NCBI RefSeq assembly: GCF_002261355.1 | Contig: NZ_NEVU01000002.1 | Location: forward strand, 1-64,000 | Reading direction: 5' to 3' | DNA: 64,000 nt | Source of the DNA: Bordetella genomosp. 12 | GTDB taxonomy: Bacteria > Pseudomonadota > Gammaproteobacteria > Burkholderiales > Burkholderiaceae_B | Shown here: in pieces, positions 26,141 to 35,935 of the stretch | How the letters are laid out: each line of letters begins with the position of its first letter | Numbering within the stretch: the first letter of the stretch is position 1 | Program-made: the position numbers and the translations under genes | Notes under the pieces: model-generated | What the model was told of the DNA's origin: nothing | Database searches by the model: none | Seen by the model: only the letters and a program-made list of their open reading frames with translations

Positions 26141-26806
26141 TCAGGCGGGCAGGGAGGGCGCGTATTGCTCCTCGGGAGTCTGCTTCTTGCGGTGGAAGTC
26201 CACGATGTGGCGCACGGCTTTCTCAGGGTCGTCTTCGATAATGAATAGATCCAGATCATGCGCGCCTATCATGCCGTTGCCCAGCAGTTGGGCACCCAGC
26301 CAGTCGATCATGCCGTGCCAGAACTCGCTGCCCACCAGCACGATGGGGGCCGGCGGGATTTTTCCGGTCTGAATGAGTGTCAGGGCCTCGAACAACTCGT
26401 CCAGCGTGCCAAAGCCGCCGGGCATCGAGACATAGGCCATGCTGTGCATGAAAAACGTGGCCTTGCGCGAGTAAAAATATTCGAACGACAGGCTCAGGCT
26501 CTGATAGGCGTTATTGTGGGCCTCGTGCGGCAGGCTGATATTGAGGCCGATGCTGGTGCCGCCGGCCTCGAACGCGCCTTTGTTGGCCGCTTCCATGATG
26601 CCGGGGCCGCCGCCGGCGATGACGGCGAAGCCTTCTCGCGCCAGCGCCGCCGCGATGGCGACGGCGGTTTCATAATAGGGGGATTGACGGCTTATCCGGG
26701 CGCTGCCGAACACGCTCACGGCCGGGCCGATGTCCGCCAGCTTTTCGGCTGCGGTCCCTATCTCTGACATAATCACCGGAATTTGTTTGCCGGCGGGTGT
26801 GTCCAT
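26141..26806 (-). CDS. LOG-family protein (TIGR00730 Rossmann fold)
   Basis: 221 aa from the ATG giving MDTPAGKQIPV; the ATG at 26824 would overlap the divergent polA start and is less likely. Signatures: VSVFGSARI, AGGGPGIMEAANKGAFEAGG and the diagnostic PGGFGTLDELFEALTLIQ. Family members are cytokinin-riboside monophosphate phosphoribohydrolases or related nucleotide hydrolases, often misnamed lysine decarboxylases. In bacteria the physiological substrate is usually unclear. It lies 86 nt before the toxin-like pair on the same strand and could share a transcript with it. Confidence 0.9.
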   Translation of the reverse strand: MDTPAGKQIPVIMSEIGTAAEKLADIGPAVSVFGSARISRQSPYYETAVAIAAALAREGFAVIAGGGPGIMEAANKGAFEAGGTSIGLNISLPHEAHNNAYQSLSLSFEYFYSRKATFFMHSMAYVSMPGGFGTLDELFEALTLIQTGKIPPAPIVLVGSEFWHGMIDWLGAQLLGNGMIGAHDLDLFIIEDDPEKAVRHIVDFHRKKQTPEEQYAPSLPA

Positions 26807-26822
26807 CTCTGCCTTTGTAACC

Positions 26823-29543
26823 ATGAAAAAAACCTTGTTGCTGGTAGACGGTTCGAGCTACTTGTACCGCGCTTTCCATGCCATGCCGGATTTGCGCAAT
26901 GCCCAGGGGGAACCGACCGGGGCGCTCTATGGCGTGATCAACATGCTGCGCAAGTTGGTCCAGGACCATAAAGCAGAGTATGCCGCATGTATTTTCGATG
27001 CGCGCGGTAAGACGTTTCGCGACGACCTTTATCCCGACTATAAATCCCACCGGCCGCCGATGCCGCCGGACCTGGCCGCGCAGATCGAGCCCATTCACGC
27101 CGCCGTGCGGGCTCTGGGCTGGCCAGTCATGGCCGTCGAGGGCGTCGAAGCCGACGATATCATCGCCACGCTGGCGCGCCGCGCCACCGAAGAGGGCCTG
27201 CATACGGTCGTGTCGACCGGCGACAAGGATCTTGCCCAATTGGTCAATCCGCAAGTCACGCTGGTCAATACCATGACGGGCGAGGTGCTGGACGAGGCGG
27301 GTGTGGTCAACAAGTTCGGGGTTCCTGCCAACCGCATCGTGGATTACCTGATGCTGGTGGGAGATGCCGTGGACAATGTCCCCGGCGTGACCAAAGTCGG
27401 CCCCAAGACCGCCGTGAAGTGGCTCAGTGAGTTCGGTTCCATCGACAAGCTGGTCGAGCACGCCGCGGGCATCAAGGGCGTGGCGGGCAACAACCTGCGC
27501 GAAGCCATCGGTCACTTCCCCTTGACCCGCCAGCTACTGACCGTCAAGGAAGACTGCGATCTCAGCGCCTTCATCGCCTCGGCCGAGGATCTCAAGCCCC
27601 GCGAGCCGGATCAGGAAACCCTGAGCGCGCTCTTTGACCGCTACGGCTTCCGGACCTGGTTGCGCGAGTTGTCGGGCGATGCCGAGCGTTTGCCGGCCGG
27701 CGATGCGCGCGCCGCCGAAGTGGCTTACGAGGTCCCGGCCGAGCAGCACTATCAGATCATCACGGCGTGGCCAGACCTGGAAGCCTGGATGGCGCGCGTC
27801 GAGCAGGCCGCGCTGGTCGGCCTGGACACCGAGACCACCTCGCTGGATGAAATGCAGGCCAGGCTGGTGGGGATTTCCATGGCCATCGCGCCGGGCGTGG
27901 CCTGCTACATCCCCTTGACCCATCGCGGGCCCGAGGCTGGCACGCAGCTGCCGCGCGATGAAGTGGTCGAGCGTTTGCGCGGCTGGCTGCAGGATCCCGC
28001 ACGGCACAAACTGCTCCATCACGCCAAGTACGACACTCATGTGTTCGCCAACGAAGGCGTGACGCTGCGGGGCGTGACGGAAGACACCATGCTGCAAGCC
28101 TATGTGCTGGAGTCGCATCGCGGGGTCGGGCTGACCGACCTGGCGCAGCGGTATCTCGGGCGCAGCGGCGTGAGTTATGAGGATCTGTGCGGCAAGGGCG
28201 CCAAGCAGATCGGGTTTGACGAAGTGGCCGTCGAGAAAGCGGGCTACTACGCCGCCGAGGATGCCGATTTCACGCTGCAATTGCATCAGGTGCTGCGCCC
28301 GCGGGTGGCGGCCGATGCAGGCCTGGAGCGTATTTACGCCCTTGAGCTCGAAGTCTCGCGCGTTCTCGTGGCCATCGAGCGCAACGGGGTCAAGGTCGAT
28401 GCGGCAGAACTGGGCCGCCAGAGCCATGAGCTGGGTCGCGAGATGCTGACCCTGGAGCAGAAGGCCTATGAGCTGGCCGGCCAGCCCTTCAACCTGAATT
28501 CGCCCAAACAATTGGGCGAGATTTTGTTCGGACGCATGGGGCTGCCCGTGGTGCGTAAAACGGCAGGAGGCGCGCCTTCGACCGACGAAGAGGTGCTGTC
28601 CAAGCTGGCGCAGGATTACCCCTTGCCGCAGGTGCTGCTGGACTATCGCGGCCTATCCAAGCTCAAGTCCACCTATACGGACAAGTTGCCGCGCATGATC
28701 AATGCGGCGACCGGCCGGGTGCACACGCATTATTCGCAGGCCGCGGTCATCACCGGCCGCCTGGCGTCCTCGGATCCCAATCTGCAGAACATCCCGGTGC
28801 GCACGGCCGCCGGCCGCCGTGTGCGGGAAGCCTTCGTGGCCGAGAATGCCGGTTTTCTGCTGTCGGCGGATTACTCGCAGATCGAACTGCGCATCATGGC
28901 CCACGTCTCGGACGATGCCAATCTGCAGCGCGCCTTCGCCGCTGGCGAGGATATTCACCGCGCCACGGCGGCCGAAGTGTTCGGGGTGCCGCTGGATGAG
29001 GTCAGCAGCGAGCAGCGCCGTGCCGCCAAGGCGATTAATTTCGGCCTGATCTATGGCATGGGAGTTTTCGGGCTGGCGTCCAATCTGGGCATCACGCGCG
29101 ATGCCGCCCAGGCCTATATCGATCGGTATTTCACCCGCTATCCCGGCGTGGCGCGGTATATGGAAGACACGCGCCGTCTGGCGCGCGAACAGGGCTATGT
29201 CGAGACGGTTTTCGGCCGACGGCTGCAACTGCCCGATATCCGCGCCGCCTCGGGGCCGCGCCGCCAGGGGGCCGAGCGCGCCGCCATCAACGCGCCCATG
29301 CAGGGCACGGCGGCTGATCTGATCAAGTTGGCCATGGTAGCGGTGCAGGACTGGCTGGTGGCCGAGCACATGCAGGCGCGGCTGATCATGCAGGTTCACG
29401 ATGAGTTGGTGCTCGAAGCGCCCGAGGCCGAGGTGCAGACCTTGCGCGTGGCGGTGCCGCGCCTGATGAGCGAGGTCGCAACCCTGCGGGTGCCGCTCAT
29501 TGCCGAGGTGGGCGTGGGCCGTAATTGGGAGCAGGCCCACTGA
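26823..29543 (+). CDS. polA: DNA polymerase I
   Basis: 906 aa from the ATG giving MKKTLLLVDGSSYLYRAFHAMP. Three domains are present. The 5'-3' exonuclease spans about residues 1-290 (CIFDARGKTFRDDLYPDYKSHR, VSTGDKDLAQLV, GDAVDNVPGVTKVGPKTA). The proofreading domain retains DTETTSLD and YYAAEDADFTLQL. The polymerase has SSDPNLQNIPVR, the metal site DYSQIELR, the O-helix RRAAKAINFGLIYGMG and the C-terminal VHDE. It fills gaps during repair and removes RNA primers. The 3' end overlaps the SURF1 gene on the other strand by 47 nt. Confidence 0.98.
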   Translation: MKKTLLLVDGSSYLYRAFHAMPDLRNAQGEPTGALYGVINMLRKLVQDHKAEYAACIFDARGKTFRDDLYPDYKSHRPPMPPDLAAQIEPIHAAVRALGWPVMAVEGVEADDIIATLARRATEEGLHTVVSTGDKDLAQLVNPQVTLVNTMTGEVLDEAGVVNKFGVPANRIVDYLMLVGDAVDNVPGVTKVGPKTAVKWLSEFGSIDKLVEHAAGIKGVAGNNLREAIGHFPLTRQLLTVKEDCDLSAFIASAEDLKPREPDQETLSALFDRYGFRTWLRELSGDAERLPAGDARAAEVAYEVPAEQHYQIITAWPDLEAWMARVEQAALVGLDTETTSLDEMQARLVGISMAIAPGVACYIPLTHRGPEAGTQLPRDEVVERLRGWLQDPARHKLLHHAKYDTHVFANEGVTLRGVTEDTMLQAYVLESHRGVGLTDLAQRYLGRSGVSYEDLCGKGAKQIGFDEVAVEKAGYYAAEDADFTLQLHQVLRPRVAADAGLERIYALELEVSRVLVAIERNGVKVDAAELGRQSHELGREMLTLEQKAYELAGQPFNLNSPKQLGEILFGRMGLPVVRKTAGGAPSTDEEVLSKLAQDYPLPQVLLDYRGLSKLKSTYTDKLPRMINAATGRVHTHYSQAAVITGRLASSDPNLQNIPVRTAAGRRVREAFVAENAGFLLSADYSQIELRIMAHVSDDANLQRAFAAGEDIHRATAAEVFGVPLDEVSSEQRRAAKAINFGLIYGMGVFGLASNLGITRDAAQAYIDRYFTRYPGVARYMEDTRRLAREQGYVETVFGRRLQLPDIRAASGPRRQGAERAAINAPMQGTAADLIKLAMVAVQDWLVAEHMQARLIMQVHDELVLEAPEAEVQTLRVAVPRLMSEVATLRVPLIAEVGVGRNWEQAH

Positions 29544-30312
29544 CAGACGGCATGGCTCGCAGGCGTTGCTCTTCGCGTGCGACCATGACCGTGCCGGCCA
29601 GGACCAGGCCCGCCAGGGCGAACCAGGTCAGCGCGTAGACGAGATGGTTATCGGCAAAGCGCAGCGTGGTCAGCCCGCCCGCCGGTTGGCGGCCGGGATC
29701 CACGGCGCCTGGCGCCGCGTCGCTGTCGATGAAGTAGGGCGCCACCTCGCCCAGGCCTCGCGCCTGCGCGATGCCGTGCAGATCCCGGGAGTACCAACGA
29801 TCGGCTTGCGGGTCGTTGTGCCGCAGAAATCCCCAGGCAGGTTCGCCCATGCGCAAGAGCCCCGTGACCGCTACCGCCTGCGGCGCCTGCACCGGCTGGC
29901 GCCACTGCGGCAGCACGAATCCGCGGTTGACCAGCACGGTGCTGCCGTCATCGCGCAGCAACGGTGTCATCACCCAATAGCCATCGCCCAAGGCCGTGAC
30001 CGCCTTGACCAGGGTCTGGCGTTCATAGTCGTAGCGGCCGGAGGCGCTGACGCGCCGGTATTCATCGTTCGCCTGGTTCAGGCCGGGCCAAAGGCTGGCG
30101 GCGGGCGCGGGGACCCGGGCGGCCTGCAGGCGTGCCGTTACCTGAGCGATGAGCGCATGCTTGCTGGCGCGGCGCTGCATCTGCCAGATACCCAGGGCGC
30201 AGAGGGTACTGAAGACCAGCCCGGCCGCAAGGGCCAGGGCGACGAGCGTGCGGGCGCGGCGGGGCAGTCTGGGACGGGCCGGCTCCTGCTTAAGGGATGT
30301 TGCGCCAATCAT
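29497..30312 (-). CDS. SURF1-family oxidase assembly protein
   Basis: 271 aa. SURF1 proteins have two membrane helices flanking a periplasmic domain, as here: ALALAAGLVFSTLCALGIWQMQRR near the N-terminus and HLVYALTWFALAGLVLAGTVMV near the C-terminus. Conserved family words: LGIWQMQR, YDYERQTLVKA, GYWVMTPLL, VLVNRGFVLPQWR. It helps assemble haem-copper oxidases, probably by handing over haem. It overlaps the cyoD end by 23 nt and is the last gene of cyoABCD, so it most likely serves this quinol oxidase. Confidence 0.93.
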   Translation of the reverse strand: MIGATSLKQEPARPRLPRRARTLVALALAAGLVFSTLCALGIWQMQRRASKHALIAQVTARLQAARVPAPAASLWPGLNQANDEYRRVSASGRYDYERQTLVKAVTALGDGYWVMTPLLRDDGSTVLVNRGFVLPQWRQPVQAPQAVAVTGLLRMGEPAWGFLRHNDPQADRWYSRDLHGIAQARGLGEVAPYFIDSDAAPGAVDPGRQPAGGLTTLRFADNHLVYALTWFALAGLVLAGTVMVAREEQRLRAMPSVSGPAPNYGPRPPRQ

Positions 30313-30673
30313 GCGTGGTCATGGGCATCATATTGGCGTCCAGGTGATACATGATCCAGATCGAACCGCTCAAGGTGATCACCACCAGCACCAGGGTGAA
30401 AATCAGCGCCAGCATGTTCCAGCCGCTCTCCGAGCGCGCGTCCAGGTGCAGGAAGTAGATGATGTGCACCACGATTTGCACGGCCGCCAGCGCGAGGATG
30501 ACCAGCGCCGTGCTGCGCGAGCTTTCGAACACGCGGGCCATGACGATCCAGAACGGAATGACGGTGAGGATGGCCGCCAGGAAGAATCCCGTGGCGTAGC
30601 TCTTGAGCGTGCCGTGCGCGGCTTCCTCGTGAGGGTCCTCGTCGTCATGCCCGGGGGCGGTGTGGGCGTTCAT
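30290..30673 (-). CDS. cyoD: Cytochrome o ubiquinol oxidase subunit IV
   Basis: 127 aa from the ATG giving [21 protein letters not shown]. Three membrane segments with the family pattern SYATGFFLAAILTVIPFWIVM, VVHIIYFLHLDARSESGWNMLALIFT and a final IMYHLDANMMP. It helps build the haem-copper centre of the bo-type oxidase. The start overlaps cyoC by 4 nt. It is slightly longer than E. coli CyoD because of the acidic/His-rich N-terminus. Confidence 0.96.
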   Translation of the reverse strand: MNAHTAPGHDDEDPHEEAAHGTLKSYATGFFLAAILTVIPFWIVMARVFESSRSTALVILALAAVQIVVHIIYFLHLDARSESGWNMLALIFTLVLVVITLSGSIWIMYHLDANMMPMTTHDWRNIP

Positions 30674-31311
30674 GGCAATACTCCCATGAGATAAACGAAG
30701 GTGAACACGCCGACCCAGATCAGGTCCAGGAAATGCCAGAACATGGACAGGCACATCAGGCGCCGCCGGTTCGCGGGAATGAGCCCATGCGCGCGTAGCT
30801 GCACCATCAGCGTCACCAGCCAGACGATGCCGAAGGTGACGTGCAGCCCGTGGGTGCCGACCAGAGTGAAGAAGGAGGACAGAAACGCGCTGCGTCCCGG
30901 CCCGGCGCCTTCGGCGATCAGGTGCGCGAACTCATACATCTCGAGCGACAGGAACCCGAGCCCCAGCAGACCGGTCACGGCCAGCCACGCCTGCACGCCC
31001 CCCAGGCGCCGGCGCTGCATCTCCAGCATGGCGAACCCGTAGGTGATGGAGGACAGCAGCAGCAGCGAGGTGTTGGCCGCCACGAGCGGCAGATCGAAGA
31101 GTTCGGCGCCGGTGGGGCCGCCCGCGTAATTGCGCCCGAGCACCCCATAGGTGGCGAACAGGCAGGCGAAGATGAGACAGTCGCTCATCAGATAGACCCA
31201 GAAGCCCAGCAGCGTGCCATTCTGGGGGTGGTGTTCGCCCGTGACGTGGAAGAGGGGTTCGGCGGTCTGGGGCGGGCCGCCCGGTTCTGCGCTGGCCAGG
31301 GTGTCAGACAT
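30670..31311 (-). CDS. cyoC: Cytochrome o ubiquinol oxidase subunit III
   Basis: 213 aa from the ATG at 31311; an upstream in-frame start lies inside cyoB and is unlikely. Five hydrophobic segments and the family motifs [55 protein letters not shown] and [21 protein letters not shown]. Inner-membrane subunit of the proton-pumping quinol oxidase. It overlaps cyoB by 8 nt and cyoD by 4 nt. Confidence 0.96.
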   Translation of the reverse strand: MSDTLASAEPGGPPQTAEPLFHVTGEHHPQNGTLLGFWVYLMSDCLIFACLFATYGVLGRNYAGGPTGAELFDLPLVAANTSLLLLSSITYGFAMLEMQRRRLGGVQAWLAVTGLLGLGFLSLEMYEFAHLIAEGAGPGRSAFLSSFFTLVGTHGLHVTFGIVWLVTLMVQLRAHGLIPANRRRLMCLSMFWHFLDLIWVGVFTFVYLMGVLP

Positions 31312-33307
31312 GGCTTTCCAGTAGGCGGGTGCGTGCCGTTTCGGTGCGCAGCACTTCTTCGGCGGGTACGTAGTAGTCGCGCTGGTAATCGAAGGTGTGG
31401 ACAATGCAAACCACGATCAGGGCGACAAAAGCCAGTACGGCCAGCGGCCACATATGCCAGATGAGGCAGAAGCCCAGACCGACGCTGATGCCTGCCAGCA
31501 CGATGCCGGCCCAGGTGTTCTTCGGCATGTGGATGGGGATGAACGCCTCCTGCGGGCGCGCATAGCCGTGCTGCTTCATTTGCCACCAGGCATCGAGGTC
31601 ATGTACGCGCGGCGTGAACGCGAAGTTGTAGACCGGGGGCGGCGAGGAGGTGGACCATTCCAGCGTGCGGCCGTCCCAGGGGTCGCCCGTGGTGTCGCGC
31701 AGCGCGTCGCGCCGGCGGTAGCTGACGATCAACTGGATGATGAAGCTGGCAATGCCCAGGGCGATCAGCACCGCGCCCAGCGCCGCGATCTGGAACCAGA
31801 TCTGCAGCGACATGTCCTCGAAATGGTTGACGCGCCGCGTCACTCCCATCAGCCCGAGCACGTACAGCGGCATGAAGGCGACATAAAAGCCCACCAGCCA
31901 GAACCAGAACGAACACTTGCCCCAGAAGGGGTCCAGCCGGTAGCCGAACGCCTTGGGAAACCAGAAGGTAATGCCGGCCATCAGCCCGAAGAGCACGCCG
32001 CCGATGATGACATTGTGAAAGTGCGCGATCAAAAACAGGCTGTTGTGCAGCGCGAAGTCGGCGGGCGGCACGGCCAGCAACACCCCCGTCATGCCGCCGA
32101 TCACGAAGGTCACCATAAAGCCCAGCGTCCAGAGCATGGGGACTTCGAACTGAATGCGGCCGCGATACATGGTGAACAGCCAGTTGAATATCTTCGCGCC
32201 GGTCGGGATGGAGATGATCATCGTGGTGATTCCGAAGAAGGAATTCACGCTGGCGCCCGACCCCATGGTGAAGAAATGATGCAGCCAAACCAGATAGGAC
32301 AGGACGGTGATCACCACGGTGGCATACACCATGGACGCATAGCCAAACAGGCGTTTGCGGCAGAACGTCGCCACCACTTCAGAGAAAATCCCGAATGCCG
32401 GCAGGATGAGGATGTAGACCTCGGGGTGGCCCCAGATCCAGATCAGGTTTACGTACATCATGGCGTTGCCGCCAAGTTCGGTGGTGAAGAAATTGGTGCC
32501 CACATAGCGGTCCATGCTGAGCATCGCCAGCACCGCCGTCAGGACCGGAAAGGCCGCCACGATGAGCACATTGGTGCACAGCGCGGTCCAGGTGAAGATG
32601 GGCATGCGCATCATCTTCATGCCGGGCGCACGCATCTTGACGATGGTGACCAGCAGGTTCACCCCGGATAGCAGCGTCCCCACGCCCGCTATCTGCAGCG
32701 CCCAGATGTAGTAGTCGACGCCGACATCCGGGCTTTGTGCGATGCCCGACAGCGGCGGATAGGCCAGCCAGCCGGTGCGCGCGAATTCGCCCACGAAAAG
32801 CGACATCATCACCAGCACGGCGCCGCCGGCCGTCATCCAGAAACTGAAGTTGTTCAGAAAGGGAAAGGCCACGTCGCGCGCGCCGATCTGCAGCGGCACG
32901 ATGTAGTTCATCAGGCCCGTCACCAGCGGCATGGCGACGAAGAAAATCATGATCACGCCATGCGCGGTGAAAATCTGATCGTAGTGGTGCGGCGGCAGAT
33001 AGCCCGCCGAATCGCCAAAGGCGATGGCCTGCTGCAGGCGCATCATGATGGCGTCGGCGAAGCCGCGCAGCAGCATGATCAGCCCCAGGATCATGTACAT
33101 GATGCCGATCTTTTTGTGATCGATGCTGGTGAACCACTCGCGCCAGAGATAGCCCCATTTGCCGAAATAACTGAGCGCGCCCACCAGGACGATGCCGCCC
33201 AGCGCCACGGCGGCGAAGGTCGCCAGCAGAATCGGCTCGTGATAGGGGATGGCTTCCCAGGTCAGGCGGCCAAAGATGAGACTGCTGTGTTCCGGCTGGT
33301 CAATCAT
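31304..33307 (-). CDS. cyoB: Cytochrome o ubiquinol oxidase subunit I
   Basis: 667 aa, the CyoB size. It holds low-spin haem, the haem-copper centre and the proton channels. Visible signatures: [40 protein letters not shown], the copper-site region [23 protein letters not shown], the two-His stretch [11 protein letters not shown], and [17 protein letters not shown]. The extra N-terminal and C-terminal helices typical of quinol rather than cytochrome c oxidases are present. Second gene of cyoABCD. Confidence 0.97.
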   Translation of the reverse strand: MIDQPEHSSLIFGRLTWEAIPYHEPILLATFAAVALGGIVLVGALSYFGKWGYLWREWFTSIDHKKIGIMYMILGLIMLLRGFADAIMMRLQQAIAFGDSAGYLPPHHYDQIFTAHGVIMIFFVAMPLVTGLMNYIVPLQIGARDVAFPFLNNFSFWMTAGGAVLVMMSLFVGEFARTGWLAYPPLSGIAQSPDVGVDYYIWALQIAGVGTLLSGVNLLVTIVKMRAPGMKMMRMPIFTWTALCTNVLIVAAFPVLTAVLAMLSMDRYVGTNFFTTELGGNAMMYVNLIWIWGHPEVYILILPAFGIFSEVVATFCRKRLFGYASMVYATVVITVLSYLVWLHHFFTMGSGASVNSFFGITTMIISIPTGAKIFNWLFTMYRGRIQFEVPMLWTLGFMVTFVIGGMTGVLLAVPPADFALHNSLFLIAHFHNVIIGGVLFGLMAGITFWFPKAFGYRLDPFWGKCSFWFWLVGFYVAFMPLYVLGLMGVTRRVNHFEDMSLQIWFQIAALGAVLIALGIASFIIQLIVSYRRRDALRDTTGDPWDGRTLEWSTSSPPPVYNFAFTPRVHDLDAWWQMKQHGYARPQEAFIPIHMPKNTWAGIVLAGISVGLGFCLIWHMWPLAVLAFVALIVVCIVHTFDYQRDYYVPAEEVLRTETARTRLLESHV

Positions 33308-33338
33308 CTCGACTCCAGATGAAAAGCGACAGCGCCGC

Positions 33339-34316
33339 TCAGAGGGTGAGGTCCTGCTCGGAGCGGCAGATCGAGCCCAGGTAGTTCTGCCCGGCCGCGT
33401 TCAGATTCAGGCCGCCCCGGGTGCGGGCGTGGTTCATGCTGCAGGGGTGAGCCGGGTCGACGCAGCGCCCGACGATGGCGTCGAACAGGCCGGGCGCCAC
33501 CGATCCGAAATACTGCACCGGATTGCGCTCGGTGGGGCGCTCCAGGGCGAGATAGGCCTGGCGGTTGAGCGGTGTCCCCTGGGCGCGCACCTGCGAAATC
33601 CACTGCTGAAAGCCTGCTTCATCCACGCCATGGAAGGCGAAACGCATGCCGGAGAAGCCCGCGCCGCTGTAGTTGGCCGACAGGCCGGCGTACTCGCCCG
33701 GATGATTGATGACGGCGTGCAAGGTGGTCTGCATGCCAGGCATGGCGTAGATCTGCCCCGCCATGGCCGGGATGAAAAACGAGTTCATCACCGTCGAGGA
33801 CGTGATGCGGAATTGAATGGGGCGGTTGACCGGCGCGGCCAGTTCGTTGACGGCGGCCACGCCCTGTTCCGGATAGACGAAGAGCCATTTCCAGTCCAGC
33901 GCCACGACCTCGACCACCAGCGGTTTGGTGCCTGGCGGAACTTCGCGCCCTTCGGATAACCGTGACAGCGGGCGGTAGGGGTCCAGTTGATGCGTGCTGA
34001 CCCAGGTCAGCGCGCCCAGCGCGATGATGATGAGCAGCGGTCCGGCCCAGATCAGCAGCTCGAGCACCGTCGAGTGGTTCCACTCCGGGGTGTAGCGCGC
34101 CGCCGTGTTGCTCGCGCGATAGCGCCAGGCGAACCACAGGGTGAGGACGATGACCGGCACGATGACGATGAGCATCAAGCCGGTTGAGATCAGGATCAGA
34201 TTGCGTTGCTGCACGGCAATATCTCCTGAAGGAGACAGCAGCACGGCATTGCATCCTGTCAGCAGGGGCAGGAGACCGATCAGCAGTATTCCGCGGAACC
34301 TTGGCAAGGACGGCAT
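33339..34316 (-). CDS. cyoA: Cytochrome o ubiquinol oxidase subunit II
   Basis: 325 aa. Lipoprotein signal with lipobox LLTGC (Cys22), then two membrane helices and a periplasmic cupredoxin-like domain ([58 protein letters not shown]). The Cu-A ligand Cys residues of cytochrome c oxidase subunit II are absent, as expected for a quinol oxidase. [20 protein letters not shown] is a strong family block. First gene of the operon, divergent from the MFS gene at 34531. Confidence 0.96.
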   Translation of the reverse strand: MPSLPRFRGILLIGLLPLLTGCNAVLLSPSGDIAVQQRNLILISTGLMLIVIVPVIVLTLWFAWRYRASNTAARYTPEWNHSTVLELLIWAGPLLIIIALGALTWVSTHQLDPYRPLSRLSEGREVPPGTKPLVVEVVALDWKWLFVYPEQGVAAVNELAAPVNRPIQFRITSSTVMNSFFIPAMAGQIYAMPGMQTTLHAVINHPGEYAGLSANYSGAGFSGMRFAFHGVDEAGFQQWISQVRAQGTPLNRQAYLALERPTERNPVQYFGSVAPGLFDAIVGRCVDPAHPCSMNHARTRGGLNLNAAGQNYLGSICRSEQDLTL

Positions 34317-34530
34317 TGACCATACCCCGTGACGAACCCGTGGGACATAGCCGCAACACTACGCCCGACCGCGCAGAAAATCCAGCGTATTTCTGCATCC
34401 GGCCGATCAAAGGCGTTGTGCCGGCCCCATCCCCCGATTGGTGCTTGCCGGCCGGGCAAACCTGGGCGTACCCTAGAAACCGCAGTCTGTGGGCAAGGTG
34501 TAGCTGGAACCTCCTTTCGCGAGTGAGCCT
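34317..34530. other. Divergent control region cyoA / MFS
   Basis: About 214 nt separate the two divergent starts and must hold both promoters. I found no clear paired -35/-10 elements or inverted repeat. A weak GAGTGAG precedes the MFS start. Confidence 0.4.
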
Positions 34531-35847
34531 ATGTCAACCTCCACGCATTACTCCGGCCAACTGCTCGAGGCAGATGGACATCATGGCCACGCCAAGGTCG
34601 CGCCGGGCGAGATCGCCGTCGGCGTCGTCATCGGGCGCGCCTCCGAATACTTCGACTTCTTTGTCTTCGGCATCGCCTGCGTGTTGGTCTTTCCGCAGGT
34701 GTTTTTTCCGTTCGAGGCCAGGCTCGAAGGCACGCTCTGGTCCTTCGTGATTTTCTCCTTCGCCTTCATCATGCGCCCCGTCGGCACGGCATTGTCGATG
34801 GCCGTGCAGCGGCGCTGGGGGCGCGCCACGAAACTGACTCTGGCGCTGTTCGTGTTGGGCACGGCCACGGTAGGCATGGCTTTTCTGCCCGGCTACAACG
34901 ATATCGGCATGCACGCGATCACCTTGCTGGCGATATTCCGCTGCCTGCAGGGGCTGGCCTTTGGCGGCTCGTGGGATGGCTTACCCTCCTTGCTGGCCTT
35001 GAACGCACCGCCCGGGCGCCGGGGCTGGTACGCGATGATGGGGCAATTGGGCGCGCCGGTGGGCTTTCTGATCGCCAGCGCGCTGTTTCTGTTCTTGCTG
35101 CTGACCCTGAGCGAGGCGGATTTCCTGGCCTGGGGTTGGCGCTATCCCTTCTTCGTGGCGTTCGCCATCAATGTGGTGGCGCTGTTTGCGCGTTTGCGTC
35201 TGGTGGTCACCGAGGAGTACACGCGCCTGCTGGAGGAGGGGGAGCTCGAGCCCATCAGCGTGGGCGAGATCGTGCGCGCCCAGGGCTATAACCTCTTCAT
35301 CGGCGCCTTCGCGGCGTTGGCCAGCTACGCGCTCTTTCATATGGTGACCGTCTTTCCGCTGTCATGGATCGCCGTCAGCGGGACGCAGCAGATTTCCGAT
35401 GTGCTGGCCGCGCAACTGATCGGCGCGGTGCTGGGCATTCTGGGCACGATCGCATCGGGCATGCTGGCCGATCGCATCGGCCGGCGCACGACCTTGGGCC
35501 TGCTGGCCTTGTTGATCGGTATCTACGCCTTGTTCACGCCCTGGCTGCTGGGCGGCGGCCCCAAGGCGCAGAATGCCTTTATCCTGATCGGCTTTCTGTT
35601 GCTGGGCCTGTCGTATGGTCAGGCATCCGGCACCGTCACGGCCAACTTCACGCGGCGCTTCCGTTATACCGGGGCGGCCTTGACCTCGGACATGGCATGG
35701 CTGATCGGGGCGGCGTTCGCGCCGCTGGTCGCGCTGGCGCTGTCGGCGCGCTTTGGCCTGGTGGCCGTCAGCGTTTATCTGCTGTCGGGCTCGGCCTGCA
35801 CATTGCTGGCCTTGCGCATCAACCGCGCGCTGGAGGCGCGGGACTGA
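34531..35847 (+). CDS. MFS transporter divergent from cyoABCD
   Basis: 438 aa with twelve hydrophobic segments. It resembles the metabolite:H+ symporter group (MHS): GVVIGRASEYFDFFVFGIACVLVFPQVFF at the start, GTALSMAVQRRWGRATKLTLALFVLGTATVGMAFLPGY, GLAFGGSWDGLPSLLALNAPPGRRGWYAMMGQLGAPVGF, and MLADRIGRRTTLGLLA. Substrate unknown; such carriers often import organic acids. It faces cyoA across a ~214-nt divergent region, suggesting shared regulation. Ends in a GC-rich hairpin. Confidence 0.87.
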   Translation: MSTSTHYSGQLLEADGHHGHAKVAPGEIAVGVVIGRASEYFDFFVFGIACVLVFPQVFFPFEARLEGTLWSFVIFSFAFIMRPVGTALSMAVQRRWGRATKLTLALFVLGTATVGMAFLPGYNDIGMHAITLLAIFRCLQGLAFGGSWDGLPSLLALNAPPGRRGWYAMMGQLGAPVGFLIASALFLFLLLTLSEADFLAWGWRYPFFVAFAINVVALFARLRLVVTEEYTRLLEEGELEPISVGEIVRAQGYNLFIGAFAALASYALFHMVTVFPLSWIAVSGTQQISDVLAAQLIGAVLGILGTIASGMLADRIGRRTTLGLLALLIGIYALFTPWLLGGGPKAQNAFILIGFLLLGLSYGQASGTVTANFTRRFRYTGAALTSDMAWLIGAAFAPLVALALSARFGLVAVSVYLLSGSACTLLALRINRALEARD

Positions 35848-35872
35848 GCGCCGCGCCGCCGATGCGCGGCGC
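35848..35872 (+). terminator. Hairpin after the MFS gene
   Basis: GCGCCGCGC (35848-35856) and GCGCGGCGC (35864-35872) form a 9-bp stem immediately after the stop, followed by ATTTCG. The T-tract is short, so efficiency is uncertain. Confidence 0.55.
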
Positions 35873-35894
35873 ATTTCGACCTTGTCGTTTGAAA

Positions 35895-35907
35895 CAATAT
35901 AATATTG
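35895..35907 (+). promoter_or_regulatory. Palindrome over the -10 of the ZIP transporter gene
   Basis: CAATAT-A-ATATTG is a perfect 13-bp palindrome containing TATAAT (35898-35903), 32 nt before the ZIP ATG. GAAA and TTTC flank it (35891-35894, 35911-35914), giving a shape reminiscent of Zur-type operators. A repressor here would block RNA polymerase. The regulator's identity is a guess. Confidence 0.5.
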
Positions 35908-35935
35908 CGCTTTCCGCCATCCTCATCCCACTCCC

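Noticed and set aside
25098..26372. 424-codon plus-strand frame across the toxin-like pair
   Set aside because: Antisense frame without motifs; the two minus-strand genes have signal peptides, conserved Cys and mutual similarity.
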